From: Halochromatium glycolicum
GTDB taxonomy: Bacteria; Pseudomonadota; Gammaproteobacteria; Chromatiales; Chromatiaceae
NCBI RefSeq assembly: GCF_016584085.1
Contig: NZ_NRSJ01000052.1
Coordinates: 1-32,907 of the forward strand
Reading direction: 5' to 3'
Length of the DNA: 32,907 nt
The stretch's first letter is position 1. Every line of letters starts with the position of its first letter. Below, piece after piece: positions 24,181 to 32,855 of this stretch. The notes beneath the pieces were generated by a model that was given only the letters and a program-made list of their open reading frames with translations, did no database searches and was not told the DNA's origin. Both the position numbers and the translations under genes were made by a program.

Positions 24181-25314
24181 ATGTCTCAACGCGACTACTA
24201 CGAAGTCCTCGGCGTGAGCCGGAACGCCAGCGAGCAGGACATCAAGAAGGCGTTTCGCCGCCTTGCGATGAAGTATCACCCGGACCGCAATCCGGATGAT
24301 GCCGAATCGCTAGCCAAGTTCAAGGAAGCCAAGGAGGCCCATGATGTGCTGACCGATGCGCGTAAGCGCAGTGCCTACGACCAGTTCGGCCATGCCGGGG
24401 TCAGCGGTCAGGGCGGCTTCGGCGGTGGGCCGGGCGACTTTGGTGCTGGCGGCTTCTCCGACATCTTTGGTGATGTCTTCGGCGACATCTTTGGCAGCCG
24501 CGGCGGCGGACGCCGCGGTGCGCGTGGGGCCGATCTGCGCTATGACCTCTCGCTGACCCTCGAAGAGGCCGTGACCGGGAAGGACGTCAAGATCCGGATT
24601 CCGACCACGGTGGAGTGCCATCACTGCGGCGGCACCGGCGCCAAGCCCGGTACCCGTCCCAAGGAATGCCCGACCTGCCACGGCGTCGGTCAGGTGCGGA
24701 TGCAGCAGGGGTTCTTCTCGATCCAACAGACCTGCCCCGAGTGCCGGGGCTCCGGCAAGGTGGTCGAGGAGGCCTGTCGGCATTGCCGCGGTGCTGGGCG
24801 TCTAAAGGAGGAGAAGACGCTCTCGGTCAAGGTCCCTGCCGGGGTCGATACCGGTGATCGTATCCGCTTGGCCGGCGAGGGCGAGCCAAGCGAGCGCGGC
24901 GGGATGCCCGGCGACCTCTATGTGCAGGTCGTCGTCGAGGATCACCCGATCTTCAAGCGCGAGGATAACCACCTCTTCTGCGAGGTCCCGATCAGCTTCG
25001 TCACCGCGGCGCTCGGCGGCGAGATGGAGGTCCCGACACTCAATGGGAAGGTGATGCTCAAGGTGCCGGCTGGTACCCAGACCGGCAAACTGTTCCGGAT
25101 GCGCGGAAAGGGGGTCAAGCCGGTGCGTGGCGGTCCGGTGGGCGACCTGCTCTGTCGCGTCGTCGTCGAGACGCCCGTGAACCTGACCGAACGGCAGAGG
25201 GAGCTGCTGCGCGAGTTCGATGACAGTGTGAGCGCTGGAGGCAAGCACCATAGCCCGCAGTCGAGCAGCTGGCTCGACGGCGTCAAAAGCTTCTTCGAGA
25301 AGATGGGGCTCTAG
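24181..25314 (+). CDS. dnaJ: Co-chaperone protein DnaJ
   Basis: Hsp40 that delivers substrates to DnaK and stimulates its ATPase. The 377-residue protein is a canonical type I DnaJ: J domain with HPD (33-35), Gly/Phe-rich region (about 74-112), four CxxCxGxG zinc repeats (Cys 146/149, 163/166, 185/188, 199/202) and a C-terminal substrate domain. The ATG at 24181 gives MSQRDYYEVLGV. No clear ribosome binding site precedes it, and it lies beyond the dnaK terminator, so expression needs read-through or its own promoter, which I could not identify with confidence. Confidence 0.98.
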   Translation: MSQRDYYEVLGVSRNASEQDIKKAFRRLAMKYHPDRNPDDAESLAKFKEAKEAHDVLTDARKRSAYDQFGHAGVSGQGGFGGGPGDFGAGGFSDIFGDVFGDIFGSRGGGRRGARGADLRYDLSLTLEEAVTGKDVKIRIPTTVECHHCGGTGAKPGTRPKECPTCHGVGQVRMQQGFFSIQQTCPECRGSGKVVEEACRHCRGAGRLKEEKTLSVKVPAGVDTGDRIRLAGEGEPSERGGMPGDLYVQVVVEDHPIFKREDNHLFCEVPISFVTAALGGEMEVPTLNGKVMLKVPAGTQTGKLFRMRGKGVKPVRGGPVGDLLCRVVVETPVNLTERQRELLREFDDSVSAGGKHHSPQSSSWLDGVKSFFEKMGL

Positions 25315-25441
25315 CTCGGCTGCTGCGCCCCGCTTGCGCCCCTCTTGCGGCCATCCATCCGCCGCCCCTGAAGCTGACGCGATCGGTCGTTTTCCGGTCC
25401 GACGGTGATCCCCGCGCGTGAGAGCGGAGGTTTGTGCCCTT

Positions 25442-25520
25442 CCCTTGCAAGGGTGCAGTGGGCGATCTGGGCCTCGTGAGATCGATCGGGTCGATCTTGC
25501 GCTCCGCCGGGAGCGGCGGA
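25442..25520. repeat. Two short hairpins upstream of dapB
   Basis: The 299-base dnaJ-dapB spacer contains CCCTTGCAAGGG (25442-25453), a perfect 12-base palindrome, and TCCGCC-GGGAGC-GGCGGA (25503-25520), a 6-pair hairpin. Neither has a T-tract. They might belong to an mRNA leader, but no known riboswitch class is recognised. Confidence 0.4.
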
Positions 25521-25613
25521 CGCTGTCACGAGGGGCGAGCGGTCGAGACTTCTCGCCGGCGTTCGGCTCGGTTATCGTAAGGCCATCGATTCTGACCCCA
25601 CAGGAGAAGACTA

Positions 25614-26423
25614 ATGGAAGCGATTCGGATAGCTGTCGCCGGCGCGGGCGGCCGGATGGGCCGAACCCTGATCACCGCTGCGCATGCAACCGAGGGGCTT
25701 GAAGTCACCGCGGCGACGGAGCAGTCAGACAGCACGCTGGTTGGCGTCGATGCAGGCGAGCTGGCGGGCATCGGGCCGATTGGTGCCGCGATCCGGCCTG
25801 ACCTGGATGAGGTCCTGGCGGACTTCGATGTGCTGATCGATTTCACGACCCCGCGCGCGACCATGCATCACCTCGAGCTTTGCCGCGATGCGCGGTGTCG
25901 GATGGTGATTGGAACCACCGGTTTGACGCCGGATCAACTCGAGCAGGTCAGCGAGGCGGCCATCGATACGGCGCTGGTGCTGGCGCCGAATATGAGCGTG
26001 GGCGTGAATCTCTGCTTTAAACTCTTGGATCTCGCGGCCCGGGTGATGGGCGACGAGGTCGATATCGAGATCATCGAGGCGCATCACCGCCACAAGGTGG
26101 ATGCGCCATCTGGTACGGCGTTACGGATGGGGGAGGTCGTGGCAGACGCGCTCGGACGCGATCTCGAAGAGGTTGCGGTCTACGGGCGCCAAGGTCAGAC
26201 CGGCCCGCGTGAGCGCCAGACGATTGGGTTCGAGACCGTCCGCGCCGGCGATACCGTGGGCGAGCACAGTGTCTGGTTTGCGGCTGACGGCGAGCGCGTC
26301 GAGATCGCCCATAAGGCGACGAACCGGATGACCTTCGCCCGCGGTGCTTGCCGGGCGGCCCGTTGGATCGCCGAGCGCGACCGCGGTCAGTTCGATATGC
26401 AGGACGTGCTTGGTCTGCGCTAG
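25614..26423 (+). CDS. dapB: 4-hydroxy-tetrahydrodipicolinate reductase
   Basis: NAD(P)H-dependent step of lysine and diaminopimelate synthesis. The 269-residue protein has the nucleotide loop GAGGRMGR (10-17), FTTP, GTTGLTPDQL, APNMSVGVNL, the catalytic motif EAHHRHKVDAPSGTA (156-169) and a GEHSVWF region. AGGAG (25602-25606) precedes the ATG at 25614 by 7 bases. carA, often next to dapB in this group, does not follow; instead a convergent gene begins 90 bases on. Confidence 0.97.
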   Translation: MEAIRIAVAGAGGRMGRTLITAAHATEGLEVTAATEQSDSTLVGVDAGELAGIGPIGAAIRPDLDEVLADFDVLIDFTTPRATMHHLELCRDARCRMVIGTTGLTPDQLEQVSEAAIDTALVLAPNMSVGVNLCFKLLDLAARVMGDEVDIEIIEAHHRHKVDAPSGTALRMGEVVADALGRDLEEVAVYGRQGQTGPRERQTIGFETVRAGDTVGEHSVWFAADGERVEIAHKATNRMTFARGACRAARWIAERDRGQFDMQDVLGLR

Positions 26424-26513
26424 CTGCATCCATCACGGCATTGAGACTGCCTCGGCAAGCCGAGCCGCCTGACGGGCTGGACCTGACGGGCTGGTATAGG
26501 TGGTCGAGGTTGG

Positions 26514-27476
26514 TCAGACGAGTTGATGCTGCTCGCGCATATAGTGATAGACCAGACCCGATACCTCTCGCATGGCGTTGCTGCGGTTGGTGATCCAGGT
26601 CGTGTAGTAATTGGTGCGTTGGCTCTTCTCGATGATCCCGATGAAGGTGTAAGGTCGCGGCCGTCCGCGCCGATCCTGGCACTCGATGATCCCCATGTTT
26701 CCGCACAGCATTGCCGTTGAGCCGGTCTTATCATAGACGCGGATGTTTGCAGGCATCCCGCGCACCCGCCGTGTGATGCGATCGTGGTTCGGGATCGACA
26801 TCAGCTCGCGGACCTCCTCGCAATGCGGCATGCGATCGTGCCAGAGTGCCCAAAGGAACCGGCTGTAATCGTGCGCTGATGCCTTGTTGCGGTAGGTACG
26901 GCCACTCGCCGGGATGCGCTCGACGATGCTGGTCTGCTGGAAGACACCGCCGGCATGGCGCTTGAGCACGCGCTCGACATCTCGAGGGCCATTGCCTCCG
27001 TTGTAACGGCTGACCAGATCCATGATCTCGTTTGTTGCAGAGTTGCTACTGTGGCAGATCATCCGCTCCATCGTCTCGCGCACACTCCCGGTGTAGCGCA
27101 AGGTCCCGCGGCGCTCTTGCATCGTGTAGAAGAACGCCTGGGCCACGAAGGGCTTGATCATGCTCGCGGCCTGCCGGGGGATGTCTTCGTTGATCGAGAC
27201 GAGCTTCTTGCGACCAGTGAAATCGTAGACGGACCATGAGGTCCGCTCGTCCGGTCGGATGATCCCCTGAGCGCGCTGGCGTTTGACCAGTCTGACCAAT
27301 TGGCTCTGCAGCGCCGAACTGGATGCCGCCGCATCCGACATGGGCACGCCGAGCAGCAGCGCTGCGGTCGCTGCTGCGATGGTCCCGATGAATTGGCGCC
27401 GGTCGATGCTAGACGATTCGACGGTGTTGGCCGCGTGATCGTCCAGGGCGCTTGCTTCGCTCTCTGTTGCGCTCAT
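26514..27476 (-). CDS. Tat-exported class A beta-lactamase-like serine hydrolase
   Basis: Predicted penicillin-interacting hydrolase of the class A beta-lactamase superfamily, 320 residues. The N-terminus has a twin-arginine motif (DRRQFIG, about 25-31) followed by a hydrophobic stretch, so Tat export to the periplasm is likely. The three active-site elements are visible: SMIK (105-108, Ser-x-x-Lys), SNSATN (144-149, the SDN-like loop) and KTGS (250-253). The spacing between the first two is short for a true class A enzyme and no obvious Glu166 equivalent is seen, so a peptidoglycan-related or esterase role is as likely as antibiotic hydrolysis. ATG 27476 is used; a GTG lies one codon upstream. 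Confidence 0.8.
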   Translation of the reverse strand: MSATESEASALDDHAANTVESSSIDRRQFIGTIAAATAALLLGVPMSDAAASSSALQSQLVRLVKRQRAQGIIRPDERTSWSVYDFTGRKKLVSINEDIPRQAASMIKPFVAQAFFYTMQERRGTLRYTGSVRETMERMICHSSNSATNEIMDLVSRYNGGNGPRDVERVLKRHAGGVFQQTSIVERIPASGRTYRNKASAHDYSRFLWALWHDRMPHCEEVRELMSIPNHDRITRRVRGMPANIRVYDKTGSTAMLCGNMGIIECQDRRGRPRPYTFIGIIEKSQRTNYYTTWITNRSNAMREVSGLVYHYMREQHQLV

Positions 27477-27479
27477 CAC

Positions 27480-27926
27480 TTTGCCCCAACGCGTGATCTA
27501 GCGTGCCGCCCAAAGACGGGCAGCTGGTGCCGACGCCTGCGATACAGGCGCCGTTCCCCCGCACCAGTGCTTCCCCCACCTCGATAGCTTAGGCAGGTCG
27601 AGTGAAAAAGACAAGAATAAAAGAAAAGAAATTTTCTGCATACTCAGGGTGATCCAAAGATTTCCTCGACGCTGTCTAATGGTTGAAGGCGCCTGTTCTT
27701 GCCCAAGACACAGTCGGCTGAAGTGGTGCTTGGCCTGGGCACGGCGGGACCAGCCAACGGGTCTGTTCAAGGCCGCGATTGATTCGATACAGGGCGCGAT
27801 GCGATCTGCGCGCGATGGGGTCTGCGCGCGATGAGGTCTGGATCGGCGCGATCGTCGGATGCGCGCTGAACGAGGGCGCCGCGGCAGACGCTCGCTCCGA
27901 AGGCAGCCGGTCGAGGGTCCAGCGGC
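27480..27926. other. Spacer with AT-rich tract and tandem repeat
   Basis: About 447 bases without a supported gene. A purine-rich, AT-rich tract (27600-27645) stands out in the GC-rich surroundings and could carry the promoter of the minus-strand hydrolase (TTGTCT with TAAGCT 17 bases on, read on the minus strand, is a weak candidate). Three 16-base repeats lie at 27798-27845. Confidence 0.5.
27798..27845. repeat. 16-bp tandem repeat
   Basis: Units GATGCGATCTGCGCGC (27798-27813), GATGGGGTCTGCGCGC (27814-27829) and a diverged GATGAGGTCTGGATCG (27830-27845). It lies 3' of the minus-strand polyhydroxyalkanoate-system gene. Confidence 0.6.
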
Positions 27927-28241
27927 TCAGTGGCCTTGCCCACCGTCGTCGTGCTGGGCCTGATAGCGCGCCAATGCCTCATCGATCTTTCGCGTCAGGC
28001 GTTCTTCGATCTGGGGCTTCATCGGGGTCAGCAGCAGCCCGAGCCTGATCGTGAGGTCCATCGAATCGTCAGCGACCGCGATCGCACCGGAGATGCCGGC
28101 GCGCTTGAAGTGCAGGACATCGCCTTCCCATTGGTATTCGGCACCGTATTCGTCGCGCACGCGCGCGGCGATGCGCTCGACTTCGGCGCGTGCTGCGTCG
28201 AGGCCGAGGTGATGCGCACGAGCAACATGGATCTTCGACAT
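27927..28241 (-). CDS. Polyhydroxyalkanoic acid system family protein
   Basis: A 104-residue protein matching the small family annotated as polyhydroxyalkanoic acid system or granule-region protein. Recognisable parts are MSKIHVARAHHLGLDAARAEVERIA, DEYGAEYQWEGDVLHFKRAGISGAI and the tail LGLLLTPMKPQIEERLTRKIDEAL. The fold is probably a small alpha/beta domain; a biochemical role is not established. No phaC, phaE or phasin gene is in the window, so the link to storage granules rests only on the family name. Confidence 0.85.
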   Translation of the reverse strand: MSKIHVARAHHLGLDAARAEVERIAARVRDEYGAEYQWEGDVLHFKRAGISGAIAVADDSMDLTIRLGLLLTPMKPQIEERLTRKIDEALARYQAQHDDGGQGH

Positions 28242-28342
28242 AACGGATTCTCAATCGGCTTGCGGTCGTATCGGAACGACCCAGTATGTCGGCCGGACAG
28301 CCACTGGGACAATGCGATGTTGTCTCGTTTGAGGCAGCGTTC

Positions 28343-29098
28343 TCAGGAGCTGGCTGCTGACTGATCCGGTTGAGAAGGGTAATCGTTCGCGCGAAGCCCC
28401 TGGCGGTAGGCTTCGGAACGTCGGTCACCGCCACGAGGCCGCGGGCGCGCCCGGCGGTTGAGCCTGGTTTCGATGTCACGGCAAAAGGCTTCGTCGCCGA
28501 GCACCCATGCCTTGTTGGTCGCGGCCCTGAGCTGCTCGTGGAAGGCCGTATCCGGGGGCTGATCGAAGGTCTTGCGATAGGCGTCTTGACGCTCCAAGGC
28601 ATTGTTGCCTAAGGCGTTGTAGAGCGGGTGAGGGGCGATCAGCTCGTCGTCGACACCGAGGGCGTTGGCCGGATAGCTCGACCAATCGTAGTCATCTGGG
28701 GATGCGACCAGTCCGGCGCGCACTGCATTGGTCTCGATGTAGCGGCTGACCGCGAGCAGGAAGGCCTCTGGGTCGAGCAGGGTTGCGCGGTAGCGTCCTT
28801 CCCATAGCGTGCCGGTGCGCGCGTAACGGTCGTTGACGTGCTGGACGAAATACCGTCCCGTGTATTGCATCAGCTTGCCGATCCCGTTTTCTACCCAGGG
28901 GGTCAGTAGCAGGTGGAAGTGGTTCGGCATCAGCACATAGGCATGGATGTCGCACTGGAACCTGGACGCAGCCTCGCGCAATCGCCCCCAGAGCACCCAA
29001 TAGTCCTCTTCGTCACGCAGGATCGGTTGTCGGTTGTTGCCGCGTTGGATGACGTGCTGCGGATAGCCGGGAAGCGCAAAGCGGGGGAGGCGGGCCAT
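28343..29098 (-). CDS. REP-associated tyrosine transposase (RAYT)
   Basis: Y1/HUH single-strand transposase related to IS200/IS605 TnpA; RAYTs are usually domesticated, single-copy and linked to REP spread. The 251-residue protein begins MARLPRFALPGYPQHVIQRGNN, has the HUH motif MPNHFHLLL, then LMQYTGRYFVQHVNDRYARTGTLWEGRYR and SRYIETNAVRAGLV, with a basic tail RRARPRPRGGDRR. The catalytic Tyr is probably in the YTGRYFVQ or RYIETN region. No terminal inverted repeats flank it, as expected for a RAYT. A matching REP-type hairpin is at 11129-11153. GGAGGG lies about 12 bases before the ATG. Confidence 0.9.
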   Translation of the reverse strand: MARLPRFALPGYPQHVIQRGNNRQPILRDEEDYWVLWGRLREAASRFQCDIHAYVLMPNHFHLLLTPWVENGIGKLMQYTGRYFVQHVNDRYARTGTLWEGRYRATLLDPEAFLLAVSRYIETNAVRAGLVASPDDYDWSSYPANALGVDDELIAPHPLYNALGNNALERQDAYRKTFDQPPDTAFHEQLRAATNKAWVLGDEAFCRDIETRLNRRARPRPRGGDRRSEAYRQGLRANDYPSQPDQSAASS

Positions 29099-29228
29099 GA
29101 TGGAATGATTCCCTCCGGTCGAAAGGGCCTGACTCGAGTATAGTCGATCGATAGGGCGCGTTGGATCGAGCTACCGCGCCGGTTTGGCTGCGTTATCATT
29201 GATGGTTTTATCGTTAGCGGAGGTCCAC

Positions 29229-30327
29229 ATGGAGGACATCAACCCGGTCCGAAATCAGATCGCCGATCTCAAGGGGCGTGTCGAGCTCCTTAGGGGGTAT
29301 CTTTGACTATGCCGAGAAGCAGGAACGGCTGACCGAGGTGTTGCGCGAGCTCGAACAGCCCGAGGTCTGGTCTGACCCGGAACGGGCGCAGGCGCTCGGT
29401 CGCGAGCGCGCTTCGCTCGAGGCGGTGGTCAGTACCATGCGCGAGCTCGATGAAGGGCTCGGCGATGCTGACGACCTGTTGGCGATGGCGGCCGAAGAGG
29501 AGGATGCCGAGACCGTCAGCGCGGTCATCTCCGATCTGGAGGGCTACGAGAAGCAGGTCGGCGAGCTCGAATTTCGCCGCATGTTCTCGGGCGAGATGGA
29601 CGCGAACAACGCGTTCGTCGATATCCAGGCCGGCTCCGGAGGGACTGAGGCCCAGGACTGGGCCGAGATGCTGCTGCGCATGTACCTGCGCTGGGCCGAG
29701 ACTCACGGCTTCAAGGCCGAGTTGACCGAGGCATCGCCCGGTGACGTCGCCGGGATCAAATCAGCGACCGTCGCGGTTGAGGGGGATTATGCGTTCGGCT
29801 GGCTGCGCACCGAGACCGGCGTCCATCGGCTGGTGCGCAAATCACCGTTCGACTCCGGCAACCGGCGCCACACGTCCTTTGCGGCCGTCTTCGTGTCACC
29901 GGAGATCGACGACTCGTTCGAGATCGAGATCAATCCGGCCGACCTGCGCATCGATGTCTATCGCGCTTCCGGCGCCGGCGGACAGCACGTCAACCGCACC
30001 GAATCGGCCGTGCGCATCACGCACCTGCCGACCAATATCGTGACCCAGTGCCAGAACGGTCGCTCCCAGCATGCCAACAAGGATCAGGCGATGAAGCAGC
30101 TCAAGGCCAAGCTCTACGAGCTGGAGATGCAGAAGCGCCGCAGCGAGCAACAGGCGCTCGAGGAGAGCAAGTCCGATATCGGCTGGGGTAGCCAGATCCG
30201 GTCCTACGTGCTCGATCAGTCGCGTATCAAGGACCTGCGTACCCATGTCGAGACGGGCAACACCCAGGCCGTGCTGGATGGCGCGCTGGACCCATTCATC
30301 GAGGCCAGCCTCAAGAGCGGTCTCTGA
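29229..30327 (+). CDS. prfB: Peptide chain release factor 2 (programmed frameshift)
   Basis: RF2 ends translation at UGA and UAA. The reading frame is 29229-29303 joined to 29305-30327: 25 codons, then a +1 shift at CTT-TGA-C, giving 365 residues, the same as E. coli RF2. The downstream part has the stop-recognition SPF (in RKSPFDSGNRRHTSF) and the catalytic GGQ (GAGGQHVNRTESAVR). GGAGG (29219-29223) precedes the ATG. The frameshift senses RF2 level, so expression is self-limiting. lysS follows after 9 bases, and the pair is probably one transcript. Confidence 0.97.
29292..29307 (+). promoter_or_regulatory. prfB programmed +1 frameshift site
   Basis: AGGGGG (29292-29297) acts as an internal Shine-Dalgarno three bases before CTT (29301-29303), and TGA (29304-29306) is the in-frame stop at codon 26. 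Slippage skips T29304 and continues with GAC. The sequence matches the E. coli site base for base. Confidence 0.97.
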
Positions 30328-30336
30328 GCGCGAGCT

Positions 30337-31869
30337 ATGAACGAAACGCAGCCGAACGACACCAACAACCCCTCCGCGCACTTGGAGCAGGACGAGAACA
30401 AGCTGATCGCGCAGCGGCGTGAGAAGCTGGCCCAGATCCGCCAGCAGGGCGTCGCCTTCCCAAACGATTTCCGTCGCAACGTCGTTGCCGGTGAGCTGCA
30501 TGCCCACTATGGCGAGATGGATGGCGCCGAGCTCGAGACGCGCAACGTGCGCGCCAAGGTCGCGGGCCGGCTGATGAGCCGGCGCGTGATGGGCAAGGCG
30601 AGCTTCGCCCATCTGCAGGACATGAGCGGGCGCATCCAGTTGTTCGTGCAGCGCGATCAGCTCGGTGCCGACGAATACGCCTGGTTCAAGAAGGAGCTCG
30701 ACCTCGGCGACATCGTCGGTGTCAGCGGACAGCTGTTCCGCACCAAGACCGGCGAGCTCTCGATCAAGGTCGACCAGCTGCGGTTGCTGACCAAATCGCT
30801 GCGGCCGCTACCTGAGAAATGGCATGGGCTCTCCGACACCGAGAGCCGCTATCGTCAGCGCTACCTCGATCTGATCATGAACGAGGCCAGCCGCGAGACC
30901 TTCAGGGTTCGCACGCAGCTGGTGCAGGGCATCCGCGATTACCTGAACCAGCACGCCTTTCTCGAGGTCGAGACGCCGATGATGCAGGCGATCCCGGGCG
31001 GCGCGGTGGCGCGGCCGTTCGTGACCCACCACAACGCGCTCGACATGCAGCTCTTCCTGCGGATCGCTCCAGAGCTCTATCTCAAGCGGCTGGTCGTCGG
31101 CGGCTTCGAGCGGGTCTATGAGATCAACCGTAACTTCCGCAACGAGGGGCTCTCGACGCGCCATAATCCCGAGTTCACGATGCTCGAGCTCTATCAGGCC
31201 TACGCCGACTATCAGGACCTAATGGACCTGACCGAGGCACTGATTCGAGACCTCGCCGAGCGGGTGCTCGGCTCGACGCAGCTCCAGTATCAAGGCGAGC
31301 ACTATGATCTCGGCCAGCCGTTCGCGCGGATGACGGTGCGTGAGTCGATCCTGCACTTCAATCCGGAGCTGAGCGCGGCCGATCTCGACGACCTCGAGCG
31401 TGCGCGTACAGTGGCCGAGCGCCTGGATATCCATCTCAAGGACAGCTACGGCCTGGGTAAGATCCAGGTCGAGATCTTCGAGAAGACGGTCGAGAGTCGG
31501 CTCATGCAGCCGACCTTCATCACCGCCTATCCGACCGAGGTCTCGCCGCTTGCGCGCCAGAACGATGAAGACCCGTTCGTGACCGATCGCTTCGAGTTCT
31601 TCGTCGGCGGCAGGGAGATCGCGAACGGTTTCTCCGAGCTCAATGATCCGGAGGACCAGGCCGAGCGGTTTCGACGCCAGGTTGCCGAGAAGGAGGCGGG
31701 CGATCTCGAGGCGATGCACTTCGACGCCGACTATATCTGCGCGCTGGAGCACGGGATGCCACCTACGGCCGGGGAGGGTATCGGCATCGACCGGCTCGTG
31801 ATGCTCTTTACTGACGCCTCGTCGATCCGCGACGTCCTCTTGTTCCCGCACATGCGCCCCCATGCTTGA
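30337..31869 (+). CDS. lysS: Lysyl-tRNA synthetase, class II
   Basis: Charges tRNA-Lys. The 510-residue protein has the N-terminal anticodon-binding OB domain (ARVAGRLMSRRVMGKASFAHLQD type sequence), class II motif 1 around FLEVETPMMQAIPGGAVARPF, motif 2 FRNEGLSTRHNPEFTMLELYQAY and motif 3 GEGIGIDRLVML. The ATG at 30337 lies 9 bases after the prfB stop, with no strong ribosome binding site, which suggests coupling to prfB as in E. coli. Confidence 0.98.
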   Translation: MNETQPNDTNNPSAHLEQDENKLIAQRREKLAQIRQQGVAFPNDFRRNVVAGELHAHYGEMDGAELETRNVRAKVAGRLMSRRVMGKASFAHLQDMSGRIQLFVQRDQLGADEYAWFKKELDLGDIVGVSGQLFRTKTGELSIKVDQLRLLTKSLRPLPEKWHGLSDTESRYRQRYLDLIMNEASRETFRVRTQLVQGIRDYLNQHAFLEVETPMMQAIPGGAVARPFVTHHNALDMQLFLRIAPELYLKRLVVGGFERVYEINRNFRNEGLSTRHNPEFTMLELYQAYADYQDLMDLTEALIRDLAERVLGSTQLQYQGEHYDLGQPFARMTVRESILHFNPELSAADLDDLERARTVAERLDIHLKDSYGLGKIQVEIFEKTVESRLMQPTFITAYPTEVSPLARQNDEDPFVTDRFEFFVGGREIANGFSELNDPEDQAERFRRQVAEKEAGDLEAMHFDADYICALEHGMPPTAGEGIGIDRLVMLFTDASSIRDVLLFPHMRPHA

Positions 31870-31897
31870 GCAAGTCACTCGTCAGCGACGATCAGCG

Positions 31898-32668
31898 ATG
31901 AGCGATCAACGGTTCGATATCGAGTTCTCCGGCGAACTGATGCCGGACGCCGATTTGCAGCGTGCGCGAGCCCAGGTGCAGACGCTGTTCAAACTGTCGG
32001 AGGGGGCTGTCGATCAGCTCTTCACCGGTGCGCCGGTCACGGTCAAACGCGGCATCGATGGCGCCCTTGCCGCGCGCTTCCACGCCGCCTTTGCGCGCGC
32101 CGGCGCGATCGTGCGGATCGTTCCGGCCGGGGATGGTGGGTCACTGGCGCCAGTGGGCGCCGAGCGGCCAGAGGGGAACGAACTGCCGGGCCTGGACCCG
32201 TTCGGATGGTCGAAGCCGGAGTCGAAACATCCGTTTCTGCATGCACTGTTCCATCACTTCGAGCGCAGCTTGGCCTTCGTGCTCTTGGTATTGATCGCGA
32301 TCGTCGCACTGATCGCCTTGATCGAGCTCTGCGTTCTCCTCTACCGTGACCTGATCAGTGCTGATGGCTTTCTGCTCGGCCTCGACGAGCTGTTCGAGGT
32401 CTTCGGGATGTTCCTGATCGTGCTGATCGCGGTCGAGCTGATGGCCAGCATCTACATGTACATGGTCGACAAATCCGTTCATGTCGAGATGATGCTGCTG
32501 ATCGCGATCACCGCGCTCGCGCGCAAGGTGGTGGTCCTCGACCTCGAGGGTAAGGGCGATCCGGCGATGTATATGGTTGGCTTGGCCGCGCTGATCGCGA
32601 CGCTGATCGGGGGTTACTATCTGGTCAAGCGTCTGGAGCAGCGGCCAGGCGACCGGGCGCTACATTGA
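31898..32668 (+). CDS. PsiE-family membrane protein with an extra N-terminal domain
   Basis: A 256-residue protein in two parts. The first 70 or so residues (RFDIEFSGELMPDADLQRARAQ...LFTGAPVTVKRGIDGALAARFHAAFARAGAIVRI) form a small soluble domain that I recognise only as a recurring gammaproteobacterial module of unknown function. After a linker come four transmembrane helices (about 133-160, 176-203, 208-228, 231-250) resembling phosphate-starvation-inducible PsiE. The charged loop VDKSVHVEMMLL and the helix LARKVVVLD are PsiE-like. ATG 31898 is used; an ATG at 31862 would overlap lysS. It is probably read with lysS. Function unknown; the phosphate link is by family name. Confidence 0.75.
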   Translation: MSDQRFDIEFSGELMPDADLQRARAQVQTLFKLSEGAVDQLFTGAPVTVKRGIDGALAARFHAAFARAGAIVRIVPAGDGGSLAPVGAERPEGNELPGLDPFGWSKPESKHPFLHALFHHFERSLAFVLLVLIAIVALIALIELCVLLYRDLISADGFLLGLDELFEVFGMFLIVLIAVELMASIYMYMVDKSVHVEMMLLIAITALARKVVVLDLEGKGDPAMYMVGLAALIATLIGGYYLVKRLEQRPGDRALH

Positions 32669-32738
32669 CCTGCTGCGACGCGGATCGGTAAGACCGAGCA
32701 AGGCGTCCGGATGCCTACCCGGCAGCAATTCCCGCCGC

Positions 32739-32821
32739 AAAAATATCTGCTTTAGAAACAATAAGTTGGCTTTGAGCCGAAAAAAATCTTTCGTAAACTT
32801 TTGAAGCCGAATCAGTATACT
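32739..32821 (+). promoter_or_regulatory. AT-rich upstream region with candidate -10
   Basis: This tract stands out from the GC-rich background. It carries two copies of TTTGA(A)GCCGAA (32771-32781 and 32799-32811) and TATACT (32816-32821). A -35 with good spacing is not seen, so an activator could be needed. It likely serves the gene beginning at 32856. Confidence 0.35.
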
Positions 32822-32855
32822 GCCACGACCTTCTCAAGCTGCGAGGCAGGTATTG

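Noticed and set aside
25315..25613. Lysine riboswitch upstream of dapB
   Set aside because: No match to the conserved core or junctions that I could recognise.
29099..29228. prfB promoter TTGGCT (29184) with TTTATC (29207)
   Set aside because: Spacing of 17 is right, but both boxes match consensus weakly; not reported as a feature.
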